A stretch of 64,000 nt of DNA, from the NCBI GenBank assembly GCA_949358305.1, contig OX442314.1, positions 12,145,060-12,209,059 on the forward strand. The letters run 5' to 3'. Below, piece by piece: positions 52,035-63,012 of this stretch. How positions within the stretch are numbered: position 1 is the stretch's first letter; each line of letters begins with the position of its first letter. The DNA is from Strigamia acuminata (taxonomy: Eukaryota > Arthropoda > Chilopoda > Geophilomorpha > Linotaeniidae). Made by a program: the position numbers and the translations under genes. The notes below the pieces were generated by a model that worked only from the letters and a program-made list of their open reading frames with translations, did not search any database and was not told where the DNA came from.

Positions 52035-53216
52035 CTAATTTGGTACATTTTGGAAACCACCAGTTTCCACAGTCTCCCCGTCCCGGCGGTCAAGGAGCTC
52101 GGTTTCCACTTCCAAATTACAGAGTCTTTGGATGGGTCTTTGAAGCAGAGTTCCATTCGACATCCGAGTTTCGCAGGAGCGAATCAAATCGTCTCGTCCT
52201 TCCTTCACGGAGGTGATGCGGCCCAGCTTCCACGTCATTCTCAGTCCATTCTGGTCTTCGATGATAACAACATCACCAACATTAAATTTCGTTTGACTTG
52301 CAAATCCACGATGTTGTCTAAGCTCGATGAGATATTCTTTTGTCCAACGATCCCAAAATCGACTGAGCAACATCTGACGATATTCCCATGCTCTCAAAAT
52401 AATCTCTTTCGATCCCGTACCAGTTGAATACTTCTGTATAGTGGGTAGGAATGATATTCGTCTTCCTATTAAAAAATGAGTAGGGGAAAGGGGTAATTGC
52501 TCACTAGGATTATCATACACATAGGTTAAAGGCCTCGAATTTACAACTGCTTCAACTTCTGCTAAAATTGTCACGAGTCCATCGTAATCAAGTGAGTTCT
52601 TTCCGATCGTTTTTTTCAATGCATTTTTTACCGAGCGTACCATACGCTCCCAGAAACCGCCCCACCAAGGTGCGGTCTCTACAATGTATTTCCATTTAAT
52701 TTGCTTTTCTGTAACAAAACCTTGAAACTGGTCTTCCAGTAAACTTTTCAAAAATAAATTCAGTTCTTTATCCGCTCGAATAAATGTTTTTGCATTATCG
52801 GAATAGATCACTCTCGGAATACCTCGCCTACAAATGAAACGTTTCATCGCATCTATGAAACGCTCAGTGGACAAACTCGAAACCAACTCAAGGTGGACTG
52901 CTCTCGTAACCGCACATGTGAATAACGCTATATATGCCTTTGCTTCCAACTTAGTATAAAGGGGACCGGCAAAATCAATGCCACAAACTTCAAACGGTTC
53001 ACAAGGCGTTATTCAATCCACGGGTAACAAACCCCATTTTTCTTTAGCTAGCCGCCCCTGCACTTTCCTGCACTGCACACACTTGTTGATAACACTTTTG
53101 ATGGTTTTTCGCGCTCGTAACACCCAGAATTGTTCGCGAAAGCTGGCTAATGTGTCGGCCAGTCCACCGTGGAGTAATCTCTCTGGTTCACCACGTATGA
53201 TTAGTTTGGTTATCAC
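52035..53216 (-). pseudogene. BEL integrase
   Basis: The zinc-binding part (53013-53216) shows LLHGGLADTLASFREQFWVL with CVQCRKVQG. After one in-frame TGA at about 53011 the same frame continues into the catalytic core: IDFAGPLY (first Asp), YSDNAKTF (second Asp), GGFWERMVRSVK (Glu), then VNSRPLTYVYDNP, LSPTHFLIGR and a C-terminal NVGDVVIIED segment. These are BEL/Pao integrase landmarks. One nonsense codon is the only break seen here. Confidence 0.9.
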
Positions 53217-53472
53217 TTATCAGGTGCGAATGAGGAAGAATGCATGGTTCTTTAACATCTCGAGGCACGTCCGCCAATTTCCATCTGTGGGTTGCTCGAA
53301 TTATTTCGTTGTCATCTTAAATAGGCGCAAGTTTATATATTAGTGAGGTTTTTTGCAACAGTTTCTTGTTTTGTAATTGTCTAAGTTCATCTCCGAAGTT
53401 GGTCTGCGGCAAATATTTCACCCAATATTGTTCACATATTTTTAGTTCCTCATTGGTTAGTGGTTCACCATT

Positions 53473-53973
53473 TCAATTTTTCGTTTTTAAGTTGTTGACA
53501 AATCGAAATGTCCACGCTGTGACTCGCTTTAGCTTCTTCCACGTACTAAATCGAGTGTAATCGATGTCTGGTTCTGCAATTGTTATCAATGTCATATTCA
53601 CTTCCATGTCGTCGTCCTCGATGATCGGATTCACATTCACGTCCTCATTTGGCCATCTCGATTCGATGTCTGCTAGCCATGCCAGTCCTTTTAACCAGAA
53701 TGGTTCTTCGGTAAGTTGTTTCACGTTCACTCCCCTCGTAACCAGGTCGGCTGGGTTGTCCTTGCCTGGGCAGTGGCGCCAATCGTTTCTCGATGTATTT
53801 TTGACGATTTCCCGTACACGATTGTACACGAACGTCGCTGGACGGTTCTTGGTGTCACGGATCCAATGTAACACTATTTTGGAGTCGGTCCAAATGGTGA
53901 AGTCCTCACATCCGAGTGTCAGTTTCAAGGTTGAAACTAATCTTGATGCAAGTAAAGCACCCATCAGCTCCAA
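53473..53973 (-). pseudogene. BEL RNase H region
   Basis: Contains MELMGALLASRLV, FTIWTDSKIVLHWIRD, CPGKDNPADLVTRGV and FWLKGLAWL, the RNase H to linker blocks of BEL/Pao pol. It is open for 166 codons but separated from reverse transcriptase and integrase by frame breaks. Confidence 0.85.
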
Positions 53974-54377
53974 CTTTAGCAGTGTTAACTTTTTAACCGG
54001 CGCAACTCTACATTTTGAAATATCAAAATCAATATTAATAGCACTTGTTGTTACGTCCAGTATTCGAGTGTAGGCTACTATGCCACATGCTCTCAGACTG
54101 GCATCACAGAAAATGTGAATCCTTTTCCTACAATTACCTCCCCAATTTAATAATTTGCGCTCTAAATTTAAATTTTTGAGGTACGGTATTTGAACATACC
54201 ATTCCTCCTAGGTTAATTTCACATGTTCTGGAATGACGTCATCCCACCTAACATTTAATTTCCACAGTTCCTGAAAACTAATTTTAACAGTTATCACAGG
54301 GGTTTGCCATTCCCAAGGGATCAAAAATCATAGCAGTTATTCTAATGATGAATCTCTTAGTACACTTTGTTAAATTA

Positions 54378-54910
54378 GGGGCCGTCCATAAATTACGTAA
54401 CGCTGATTTTACGATTTTTAGACCCCCTCCCCCCCTTGTAACAAGGTCGTAACAAATCCACAAACCCCCCCTAGAATATTACGTAACAAAACTCATCCCC
54501 CCCCCCCCGCAAAAAAAAAATTTGATACAAGCTTATAATACAAAATTGTACACAAATTTAAAATTTTTTACACAAATTTAAAATTTTTTACAAAAATTTA
54601 AAATTTTTTACAAAAATTTAAAAAAAAATTTAAAAAAATTTAAAAAAAATTTCAAAAAATTTAAAAAAAATTTCAAAAAATTTCAAAAAAATTTCAAAAA
54701 ATTTAAAAAAAATTTCAAAAAATTTCAAAAAAATTTCAAAAAATTTAAAAAAAATTTCAAAAAATTTCGAAAATTTTTAAAAATATTAAAAAAAATTTTG
54801 TTATGTAACATTATTAAGACCCCCCCCCTCCCTGTCGTAACAACTCGTAACAAAATTTGAAACCCCCTCCCCCCCCCCCTCCAGGCGTTACGTAATTTAT
54901 GGACGGCCTT
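54378..54910. mobile_element. Harbinger-like MITE inside the BEL element
   Basis: 533 bases, ends GGGGCCGTCCATAAATTACG and complement, flanked by TTA on both sides. The interior is an A-rich array of TTTAAAAAAAATTTCAAAAA-type units. Same family as the 47526 element. Confidence 0.85.
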
Positions 54911-55113
54911 TTAATCTCATTTAATAATTCCGAAATATCTAATCCCAAGGTGTCTAGTTTTAAATCCCACACTATCCCCAAAACTTTAGTTTACTTTTGA
55001 AAGGTCTTTACGTCACAATTCGGGTCATCTTTCACAATTATAGTTTGGAGTTTCATATTGTTCGTTTTCCATTTCACAAGTTTCATATTCGCTGCTTGTA
55101 GAATCTCTCGACT

Positions 55114-55702
55114 CTAATTGTAAGTTTGCACTAACTCGTTTGAATTGTTCGCATTTGTCACAAAATCATCTACACATAAATCTTCTTTTAGTTTATCACA
55201 ATTTTCGGGGTATTGTTCTTCAAATTGGTCGACGTGTTCTTTGATTGTCGCATTTAACAAAAATGGGCTGAGATCTGTCCCAAATGGAGTTTGACACAAT
55301 TCAACTAGTTTTACCGACTCTTCACCGTTCCACCCGTTGTAGTGTCCTCGATCCAATAAAATCGTGTGATGTCTCGTTCGTCCATCTTGAGATGTACAGT
55401 ATTTGATGGAAGGCCTTCTCGATATCGCCGATTGCGCCATATTTGCCGGTTCGGCACTTCAAAACAATGTTTATTAGATGAGGTAACATATTCGGGCCTT
55501 TACTCAGACAGTCGTTTAGCGACAAACATCCTTTTGCGTGCGATGACGCATCGTAAACAATTCGCAACTTTGTTGTGGCTCGAGTTTCATCAATTACTGG
55601 TCGATGAGGGATATAATACGGGTTGTCTGGCTTTGAGTTCTTTGGCACCTTCTCCACAATTCCGGAAATCAGTTGTTCGTCTATTACTTTCTTGTATTCT
55701 AA
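55114..55702 (-). pseudogene. BEL reverse transcriptase fragment
   Basis: Reads VIDEQLISGIVEKV, YYIPHRPVIDE, TTKLRIVYDASSHAKGCLSL, then DIEKAFHQI, and after a frame change ESVKLVELCQTPFGTDLSP and CVDDFVTNANN in place of YVDD. These are classic BEL/Pao RT blocks. A frameshift lies near 55330-55430. The upstream part of pol is cut at 55702 by a LINE. Confidence 0.9.
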
Positions 55703-58437
55703 CTTTACTCTACTTTACCTGAATGCCCGCTCACTGTTGCCCAAAATTGACGATGTCACTGGTCTCGCCAATATTCACTCCCCCAATATTCTTATTATCA
55801 CTGAAACTTGGCTGTCTCCTGATTGCCCCGACAATATTCTCAATATCCCTGGGTACACGATCATTCGCTCTGATCGCCCCACAACTGGTGGCGGAGTGGC
55901 TCTCTACTCAAAAAGCACCAATAACATTTCCTCTATCATTACTAACCAATTGGAGGGCACCGAGTTGCTCTCATGTATTCTATCCTTGAATGGTATCCCC
56001 CTCCAAATTATTGTTATTTATCGCCCCCCCCCATCGCTCCCTAACCCAGGTCCTTGATCTCATCAATGAAGTTATCACCCCTCGTACAAACACCTTAATT
56101 GCGGGTGACTTTAACTACAACTTCCTTCCTCATAACCCTGATAATACGGTTACGAATTACATGAGATGCATTAACTTAGCCCCAGTAATCGAATCTCCCA
56201 CCTGAGTTACGGTTAACTCGAAGACATTAATTGACCAAATATTCCTTACGAAAGAAATCACGCATAATCCTTGCCACTTAACTGATTTCGACCGTCTGGA
56301 TCACAAAGTCGTCTTTCTGTCCATCAACCTACCAAAACCCCCTGCTCCCAACCCTCCCCGACTCAACCGGCATTATTCCTTCAGGAACTGTAACTGGGTC
56401 GATATTAATAGAGCCATCTCATGCGTTGATTGGCAACCCCTTATTGATTTCCCAGACCCTAACACAAAATTAACCATTTTCTACCGCACTGTAATTGACA
56501 TTCTTACGAAATTTACCCCACCTCCCACTCACCCACAATAAACCAAAACATTGGTGGACGGCAGAATTAACTAGGCTCCAAAAAATTAAAACCAGTGCCT
56601 ACCGTCATCAGCACACGCACCCTGTTAATTACAAGATTGCCAGCAAACATTTCAAGGCCATGGTCAAGCGGAATAAGCGCTGGACCGTCATGGCATCCAA
56701 AAACTTTTGGCGTCTTGTCAAAACTCACACGACAGTGACAGATCTCCCCACCTCACCAACCGCGTGTGCAAACTACGCGAAATTCTGCGACAACCCCCTC
56801 GGCATCACAAATTCCAATTATAATGCTAACACGGTGCACCCCCTCCCCACTTTTCTTAACTTTGAGCATGTCACGCCTGCTGACATTATTCTGGCCACCC
56901 AAAAAGTTAACTTGTCCTCCAAACATTCCCAGGATCGGATCCCGGGTGTTGCCATCAGAAACATACTCCCAGCCATTCTCCTCCCACTTACTAACATCCT
57001 CAACTCAATAATTGACTCTTCCATCTACCCAACTGTGTGGAAACATGCTGCTGTTACCCCAATCTTCAAAGGGGGTGACAAGCAATTAGTGTCTAACTTT
57101 AGACCTATTTCTTCTCTACTCCCGTTGAGCAAGATTGCGGATCATTGCATTCTCATGCAGATTCGCCCTACCCTCGCCCGCCATTCCCCCCACACCCAAT
57201 ATGGTACTCGCCCAGGCTCCAGTGCCCTCCTGCTCATTGGTTTCCTGTACCTTGACATCACTCACTCATGTGATCAAGCTAACACACTCTATCTGGCTAA
57301 AACTGATGTGTCAAAGGCATTTGACACCCCCCCTCAGGATTACGTCTTAAATAGCCTCCAGGACCATTCCATTGGCCCCGAACCAGTTAAGCTTTTTTCC
57401 TCTTATCTATCCGACCGGACCTTTCATGTCACCTTCGATACGGCCCAAATTGACTTCCCCATCACACGTGGTGTCGTACAGGGCACTACCACAGGTACTA
57501 TGCTGTACAACTCGGTAGCAGAGCCTGTTCTGTTCCTCCCACTAGTGTCCCGTATTCGGTCTTATGTTGATGATAACTTCTTGACCCAGTCCATCACCAC
57601 CGGCCATGAACCCCCCGTCCAAACACAGTTCACCCCGGACCTTGCGTCACTGGCTAAATGGTACGCGGCCCATGACATGACTCTCAACCAAAACAAGACT
57701 AAGACTATAATATTTAGGAGACCTTTGAGAGCAGTGACACCTTATCCTAGCAAACAAATCACTGTCCTGGGGCTCATCCTTGACCCCCACTTAACTTTCG
57801 CACCCCATATCCGCCATATTGTCAGATTCCTCACCCGGTCGTTATTTATAATTAAACACCTCAGAAAGGTACTGTCGAGACCAGAAATGATCTTCTACAT
57901 AAAGACGAAGATTCACCCTACTATTACGTATGCCTCCCAATATTGGAATTCCACCGCTCGCAGATTCAAGGTCCCGCTTGCAACTGCATATAATGCCGTT
58001 ATTCGAGTTGCGATCAACCGTCCCGGCCGTAATCACATCACTCCAGTATGCAACGAATTTGACCTCCTGAATTTGGATAACCTTCTCCGCCTTCACGACA
58101 TCACAGCAATCGCTGATACTGTCCGAAATGTGGACCATCCAGCCCATAATATCGCCACGCATTACCAGTCAGATGTTGACGCCCGCCTGCCTCGTCGCCA
58201 TTGTTTTGAAGTCACCACTCGGCAGTCCACCTACAGGAGTAACACGTTCCCTTATCGGTGTACCCCCTCTGGAACGACCTCCCAAGCGACTTGAGATCAT
58301 CGATATTCGACTGCACAGCGTCCTGTTGCCGCTTCCACTGCCGGCACTTACACAAACGAGTGGGCAACTACCTCCTCAACCAACAAAAAACTGTCTAATT
58401 CCTACCTTGTATTTACTCCACCGGAGTGTTTTCTCAA

Positions 58438-58472
<35 letters not shown>

Positions 58473-58474
58473 AT
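55703..58474 (+). mobile_element. 5'-truncated non-LTR retrotransposon (CR1/L2/jockey-like)
   Basis: Begins inside the endonuclease domain at LYLNARSLLPKIDDV and ends in an (AAAT)n tail (58434-58474). Endonuclease blocks: ITETWLSPD, GDFNYNF, SKTLIDQIF, FDRLDHKVVF. Reverse transcriptase (56495-58294, 599 codons open): VSNFRPISSLLPLSKI, KTDVSKAFDT, RGVVQGTTTG and SYVDDNF. A frameshift at a C-run near 56027-56036, a TGA at about 56204 and another stop near 56539 break the ORF. The LINE sits exactly between BEL codons for FCKNPK and LEYKK. Clade assignment is approximate. Confidence 0.9.
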
Positions 58475-58710
58475 TTGGGATTCTTGCAAAAACGGTTAAT
58501 CAAACTCCACAAACGCTTTTTTGCAACATCTCGATTGTCGCTCAATTCCTTGCGATCGATCTTGCACGCTAGTCCACCCACTCGATTTGTTCTTTGAATC
58601 GCTTCAATGTGTCCACTTCGTCGATTCCGGGTTCCATTGTTTTATGACGAATCCCAATTGTTTCCAAGTTCCAAAAGTTCAAAGATAAAAAGTTTGTTTG
58701 TATTATTGGT
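58475..58710 (-). pseudogene. BEL pol N-terminal remnant
   Basis: Reads HKTMEPGIDEVDTLKRFKEQ, the start of the BEL pol/RT region, then two stops and, about 100 bases later, NRFCKNPK, which joins LEYKKVIDEQ across the LINE. The normal several hundred bases between these blocks are missing, so pol carries an internal deletion. Confidence 0.75.
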
Positions 58711-58815
58711 AGACCCCGGATAAATGCATAAATGCATACTTCATATGTATTTTGCATATTTAGCCGAAATTGGCTTATATTGCATATTTTCCGAAAATTG
58801 AAAAATAAATGCATA

Positions 58816-60320
58816 CAGGATGTATCAGAATTCATGTTACACAGAAATAGGGAGTATAGAGAGGGACCAGGAGATCACGTTTCCACGAATCAAAAATTCC
58901 AAAAAAAATTTCTCATTTTGTTACAACCCCAAAAACAATGGAAGATTTCAAATATCGTGCCTTACACATATTGCCAACATTTGCCAGGTGCTGCGATCCG
59001 GGTTTTTATCACACTTATTTCTAATAAATAAGCGTGAAACCGCAGGTGAATGCTTTAAAAGACTTATATCGCGGCCGAAAATTATCTAGGGTTAATTTTA
59101 AGAGAGAGAAATAAAAAGACAGTTTTATCAATTCAAATGAACACTTTTTATTACAATAAATACAATGATATATGAGAATATATGAGAAATATCACAAATG
59201 CGACAAGTCGCGAAATAATGAGACTGTTGCAAGCTAAAAGCGCTAAAATGGCGCTTAACAACACGAAGTTGTTGGACGAAGACGGTTATCTTTGTTATTC
59301 GACTCACGAACGATGGTCCTGCGACGATGGTTCTCGTGGGTCCTTCTGGAGTACGTACGACGGCTCGGCGGCGGTGGTTCACGACTTCAGGCGTCCGGTC
59401 AGCGTATGATGGCTTCGGCAAGTGTTCGCGCACTTGCAGCGGCGATGGTTCACGATGAGCGCGGGAACTTCTACTTCTCGATAGCTGAAATTAGCGTCGG
59501 CTAATTTAAGCTGGATAGCTGGCTTTGTGCGTTGGTGCACAAAGATAGCAAGGTGAAACTTGAAGAACACGGTCCACTGTCAATACGAATTGTCGGAGCA
59601 AAAACGCAGTGATATTGTGGGTTGTGTATTATTTTCAAGAGTCCCGATTGAAGCTAGGGCGCGAGCCCGGCACGCTTCGATATTGCGCAGATAATCTGCA
59701 CAATTAGCTCAAACTGGTGCAACAAAGGATTATTGCACCATAACGGTGAATTGCCGTTTTCACCCCGGACAACCTGGGGTGATATGTGCCTAGAGAGGAT
59801 TTCTCTCCTCGGTCACATGATCTGACTTGGCGTGTGCCACAATCAAATTAATTAGAAGACACAATTAATTTATCTTCTAAGTTGGTGAAATATTTTGAGA
59901 TCACCACACAGGTTAAAGCGTAATTCTCAAATAAAAAGACACAATCGGTAGCCAACAGCAGAAGTTTATTACAAAAGATGCTCTACATGTCCAACATGTG
60001 CATCAATGCACAGCTTGGTAAATAATTTAAGGAAATTAATCTTTTACATAAATGATTTGTTTTAGTTTTCCCGGATTTATGGGTTTTTTGTGATTCTTTA
60101 ACATTAAAATGATAGGTTTGTATCTTTTTATTTGAGAATTGCGTTAAAACCTGGCAAATGTGGGCGATATGCGTGACGCAATATTTGAAATCTTCCATTG
60201 TTTTTGGGGTTGTAACCATGTAAGAAATTTTTTTTGGAATTTCTGATTAGTGGAAATGTGATATCCTGGTCCCCCTCTATACCCCCTGTTTCTGTGTAAC
60301 ATGAATTCTGATACACCCTG
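58816..60320. mobile_element. TA-type element nested in the hAT element
   Basis: 1,505 bases, ends CAGGATGTATCAGAATTCAT and complement of CAGGGTGTATCAGAATTCAT, flanked by TA. The inverted arms are long: about 170 bases (58816-58990 against 60150-60320). The middle (59100-59980) is GC-richer and contains two direct AAATAAAAAGACA blocks (near 59111 and 59934) that suggest a further LTR-type insertion; it encodes nothing I can support. Confidence 0.8.
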
Positions 60321-60471
60321 TATATTGCCATTTTTTAAGGTACGAATATGATATGTACTGTCTGTTGTGATATGTTTTGTTTACGTATCACTGTTTCCGT
60401 ATTTAAATAGCACATGCACGTGCATTTTAGTATAATTTGTTTGAAACAATGCCGAAAGTTGTCAATTAAAA

Positions 60472-60729
60472 ATGTATGTTAATGAAATTGACAAAAACAC
60501 ATTACGAGTAGAATGTGATTTTATTTTCTGTGTTGTCTGTTCGGCTGCAATTGGCGAAAGTGGTAAACCCCCAAAGAAGTTTCAAGTTAGACAACATGTT
60601 AAAACCATTCTACATATTAAAAACAAGAACAAAGTCACTACCGTTCAACCCAACTTAGTACTGTCGAATCTACAACCACGGTTTTATCACACAGCACTTA
60701 GAAATGGCACTAATTTGTTATTGCAATAA
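60472..60729 (+). pseudogene. hAT transposase N-terminal fragment (BED zinc finger)
   Basis: 85 codons from ATG to TAA. CVVC followed by HVKTILH gives a C2H2-like spacing, and the flanking residues (KKFQVRQHVKT, IKNKNK) resemble the BED finger that opens hAT transposases. No dimerisation domain or catalytic residues follow before the right end of the element, so it is an internal-deletion derivative. Confidence 0.55.
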
Positions 60730-60964
60730 ATGATTTCACTGAAATAAATTTTTTTTATTTTGCATATTTCACTTTTTTTTTTGCATATATTGAAATTTTT
60801 GGTGCATATTATATGCGCATATAACAAAATTTTTTTTGCATACATATCCGGGGTCTAATTATCGGTAACAATCACTTTATTTACCCGCACCAAGGACGAC
60901 ATTATTGTTTCTGGTTTCCCAGCTGATCCATGCAGTGTCCAGCCATCAAGTTTTCATCAATTCG

Positions 60965-62745
60965 CTATTGTTTTCCTGTTGTAACCCGCCAAAAATTGTC
61001 GACACCGATCAAAATGGACACTCCATCGTCTCGTTGAACGTTGCTGTCATGGGTTAGTTTAATGTCGAATTTTCTTAATTTGTCCATCATCTGCTCATTC
61101 GGTTTTCCACGTACGGTCGGCATGATCCAGGGTGATTCGAGGGCTTCGATTTCTAAGCTACAATGCCTATTATCACAATTATTTAGGTTTAACTTCACCT
61201 GGTTTCTTTTGGCAATTGTTGGTTCAGTGGATCCGAAAGTCAAGAGGGCGATAAATTGTTCACCAGTTTTTTCTAGTTGTAATTCTCGAGACAGTTTTTC
61301 TGTTATGAAACTTCTTTGGGAGCCTCCATCCAAAAAGCATTGAACCTTTCTCTTCTTGTTGCTTCCGTTTGCTTCTAGAACGACGACCTGCATGAACATC
61401 ATGGTTTCCGTAGCTGTAGACTCTTGCACGGTTGAAGTCAAAGTTGTTTCTGTTTTCTTGACGTCCTCTTTATCGCACAGGTACGTATGGTGTTTCTGTT
61501 TGCATTCCCTACATTTAAATCGTGTATTGCATTGACGAGCTTGGTGATTTTCTTTTAAACATCTGTAGCAGCGACGTGCTTTAAAACACGCTTTTTTCCG
61601 CTTCTCAACCGACAATGAACAGTCCGGACTCTTGTGGTCTTCTTTTTTGCAAAATGTGCATTTGTAGACAATGTTGGAGAGAGCTGAAGCGGAACTTGGA
61701 TTATTAGATTTATAGTTTGTTTTCTTTACCTCTTCTTTCTTGTTATTGGTGGTTTCCGTCGACTCTTGCTGTATTTTGTTGATTTTGTCTGTGGCTTCCG
61801 TACGCTCCCTCATCGCGACCTCGAATCTGAAGAAATCAAGAAATTCTTGTACTTTCCACTGCGAAACTCCTCGTGGACGCGCAAAATCGTGCTGGATACT
61901 GTTTGGTACAGCATGTGCTAATATTGGGCACAACAATGGTCCGAAGGTTTCCGCAGGTACGCCGAGGTTTTTGAGACTTTTGATGTGGAGGTCGCAAAAG
62001 TCGTATAGCTTCCGTAACGCCGTTATATCCTCCGCTCGCTTCACTGGTTGCATCTCGAGGAGTTTGGCCATGTGTGCACCTACAATCTATTCTTTTTGAC
62101 CAAAACGATTAGTTAAAAGTTCTATTGCAGTGTCATAGTTGAGTTCCGTCACGGTGAGCCCGCTAATTGCGTTTGCTGCGAGGCCTTCAACGAGCGAGCG
62201 CAGGTACACAAATTTGGCGGTTTTAGGCAAAGAAGCGTTATTATGGACGCTCAATTCAAAGTCCGACCAGAACCCCGTCCAGGTTTTTGGCGTGCCTTTA
62301 AATTTGGCGATCTCGAGCTTCGGCAGTTTCATCACTGCGGTTGAACTGGATTCGGGTTTGGGTTTGGGTTTGGGTTTGGTACAGGTGGAACGAAACGAGG
62401 GTTAACTTGTGGTAAATTTACGAGTGGTACTTGCGGTGGTTGTTTCATTTGTGCGAGTTCTTTTAAGGTGACTTCGAGTGTGATTCGGGTGGCGGTCATT
62501 TCGTCTTGCAGTTCTTCCGCTTCAAATTTGTTGGTCCATCTCATTCACGTCGGTGATTCCGTCGGCGATTATTGTGTCCAGTTTATCGATTTTCAAACGT
62601 TTTGTGATTAGTTGGGCTTGCATGCATAATAATCGTACCTCGTTGAGAGGATCCTCGGCCATTTCTTTCGTCAATTTCGCAAAAAGCAAACGCACGCTTC
62701 TTCTTTGTGTTTCCCTTTGTGCACGACTTCTTGCCAAATCGTCCA
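60965..62745 (-). pseudogene. BEL gag and protease region
   Basis: Starts MDDLARSRAQRETQRRS and, after a frame change near 62525 and another near 62340, continues with KLEIAKFKGTPKTWTGFWSD (DUF1759-type gag), RSLVEGLAANAISGL and an in-frame TAG at about 62087-62089, then 368 open codons: three zinc knuckles (CTFCKKEDHKSPDC, CYRCLKENHQARQC, CRECKQKHHTYLC) and a pepsin-like protease (DUF1758) with FLDGGSQRSFI and GVDNFW. A TTTGGG hexamer run (62352-62380) encodes an Asn-Pro repeat. Confidence 0.9.
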
Positions 62746-62795
62746 TTTTTGCGTTCTGGTTCGTATTTAAGAATAAATCCCGGGTTTTGGCACCA

Positions 62796-63012
62796 TGAGA
62801 CGTTGCACAAGCAACTTGTATGAAATGATTTAACTTAAAACGGTTTAAAACGACGGATGGAGTCGGATTCAGATTGATTATTGCGTACTCGAGAAATGAT
62901 GTAGACAGGGTTACATTTGAAAGAAAAGTGTAAATTTTATTCAAATTTGAGTATATAAAGGCAAAGGGATTAAGATAATCCCTAAATTCCAAGAATACAT
63001 TAATCCGGGTCA
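62796..63012 (-). repeat. BEL 5' LTR
   Basis: 217 bases, three differences from 51777-51993. The primer-binding site lies immediately inside it (62778-62795). Confidence 0.95.

Larger units (their letters stand above)
58711..60857. mobile_element. hAT-type element inserted in BEL pol
   Basis: 2,147 bases, ends TAGACCCCGGATAAATGCAT and TGCATACATATCCGGGGTCT(A), flanked by 8-base duplications ATTATTGG and ATTATCGG. It keeps an 85-codon plus-strand ORF (60472-60729) with a BED-like zinc finger (CVVCSAAIGESG then VRQHVKTILH), as at the N-terminus of hAT transposases, but no catalytic region. A second element is nested inside. Confidence 0.85.
51777..63012 (-). mobile_element. BEL/Pao LTR retrotransposon, decayed and interrupted
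   Basis: About 11.2 kb between two 217-base LTRs. On the minus strand the order is LTR, primer-binding site, gag with zinc knuckles, pepsin-like protease, reverse transcriptase, RNase H, integrase, LTR: the BEL/Pao order. The primer-binding site directly after the 5' LTR begins TGGTGCCAAAACCCGGGA, complementary to a CCA-ended tRNA. Coding regions have frameshifts, nonsense codons and a deletion in pol, and three insertions. The flanks TAGAA and CCGTA are not a target duplication. Its copy number is unknown from one window. Confidence 0.93.

Noticed and set aside
59128-59570. GC-richer frames on both strands at 59.1-59.6 kb
   Set aside because: Inside nested transposable elements; no recognisable domain, and frames on both strands are equally open.
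62352-62380. TTTGGG hexamer run as telomere-like sequence
   Set aside because: Only about five units inside BEL gag, where they encode Asn-Pro repeats; the common arthropod telomere unit is TTAGG.
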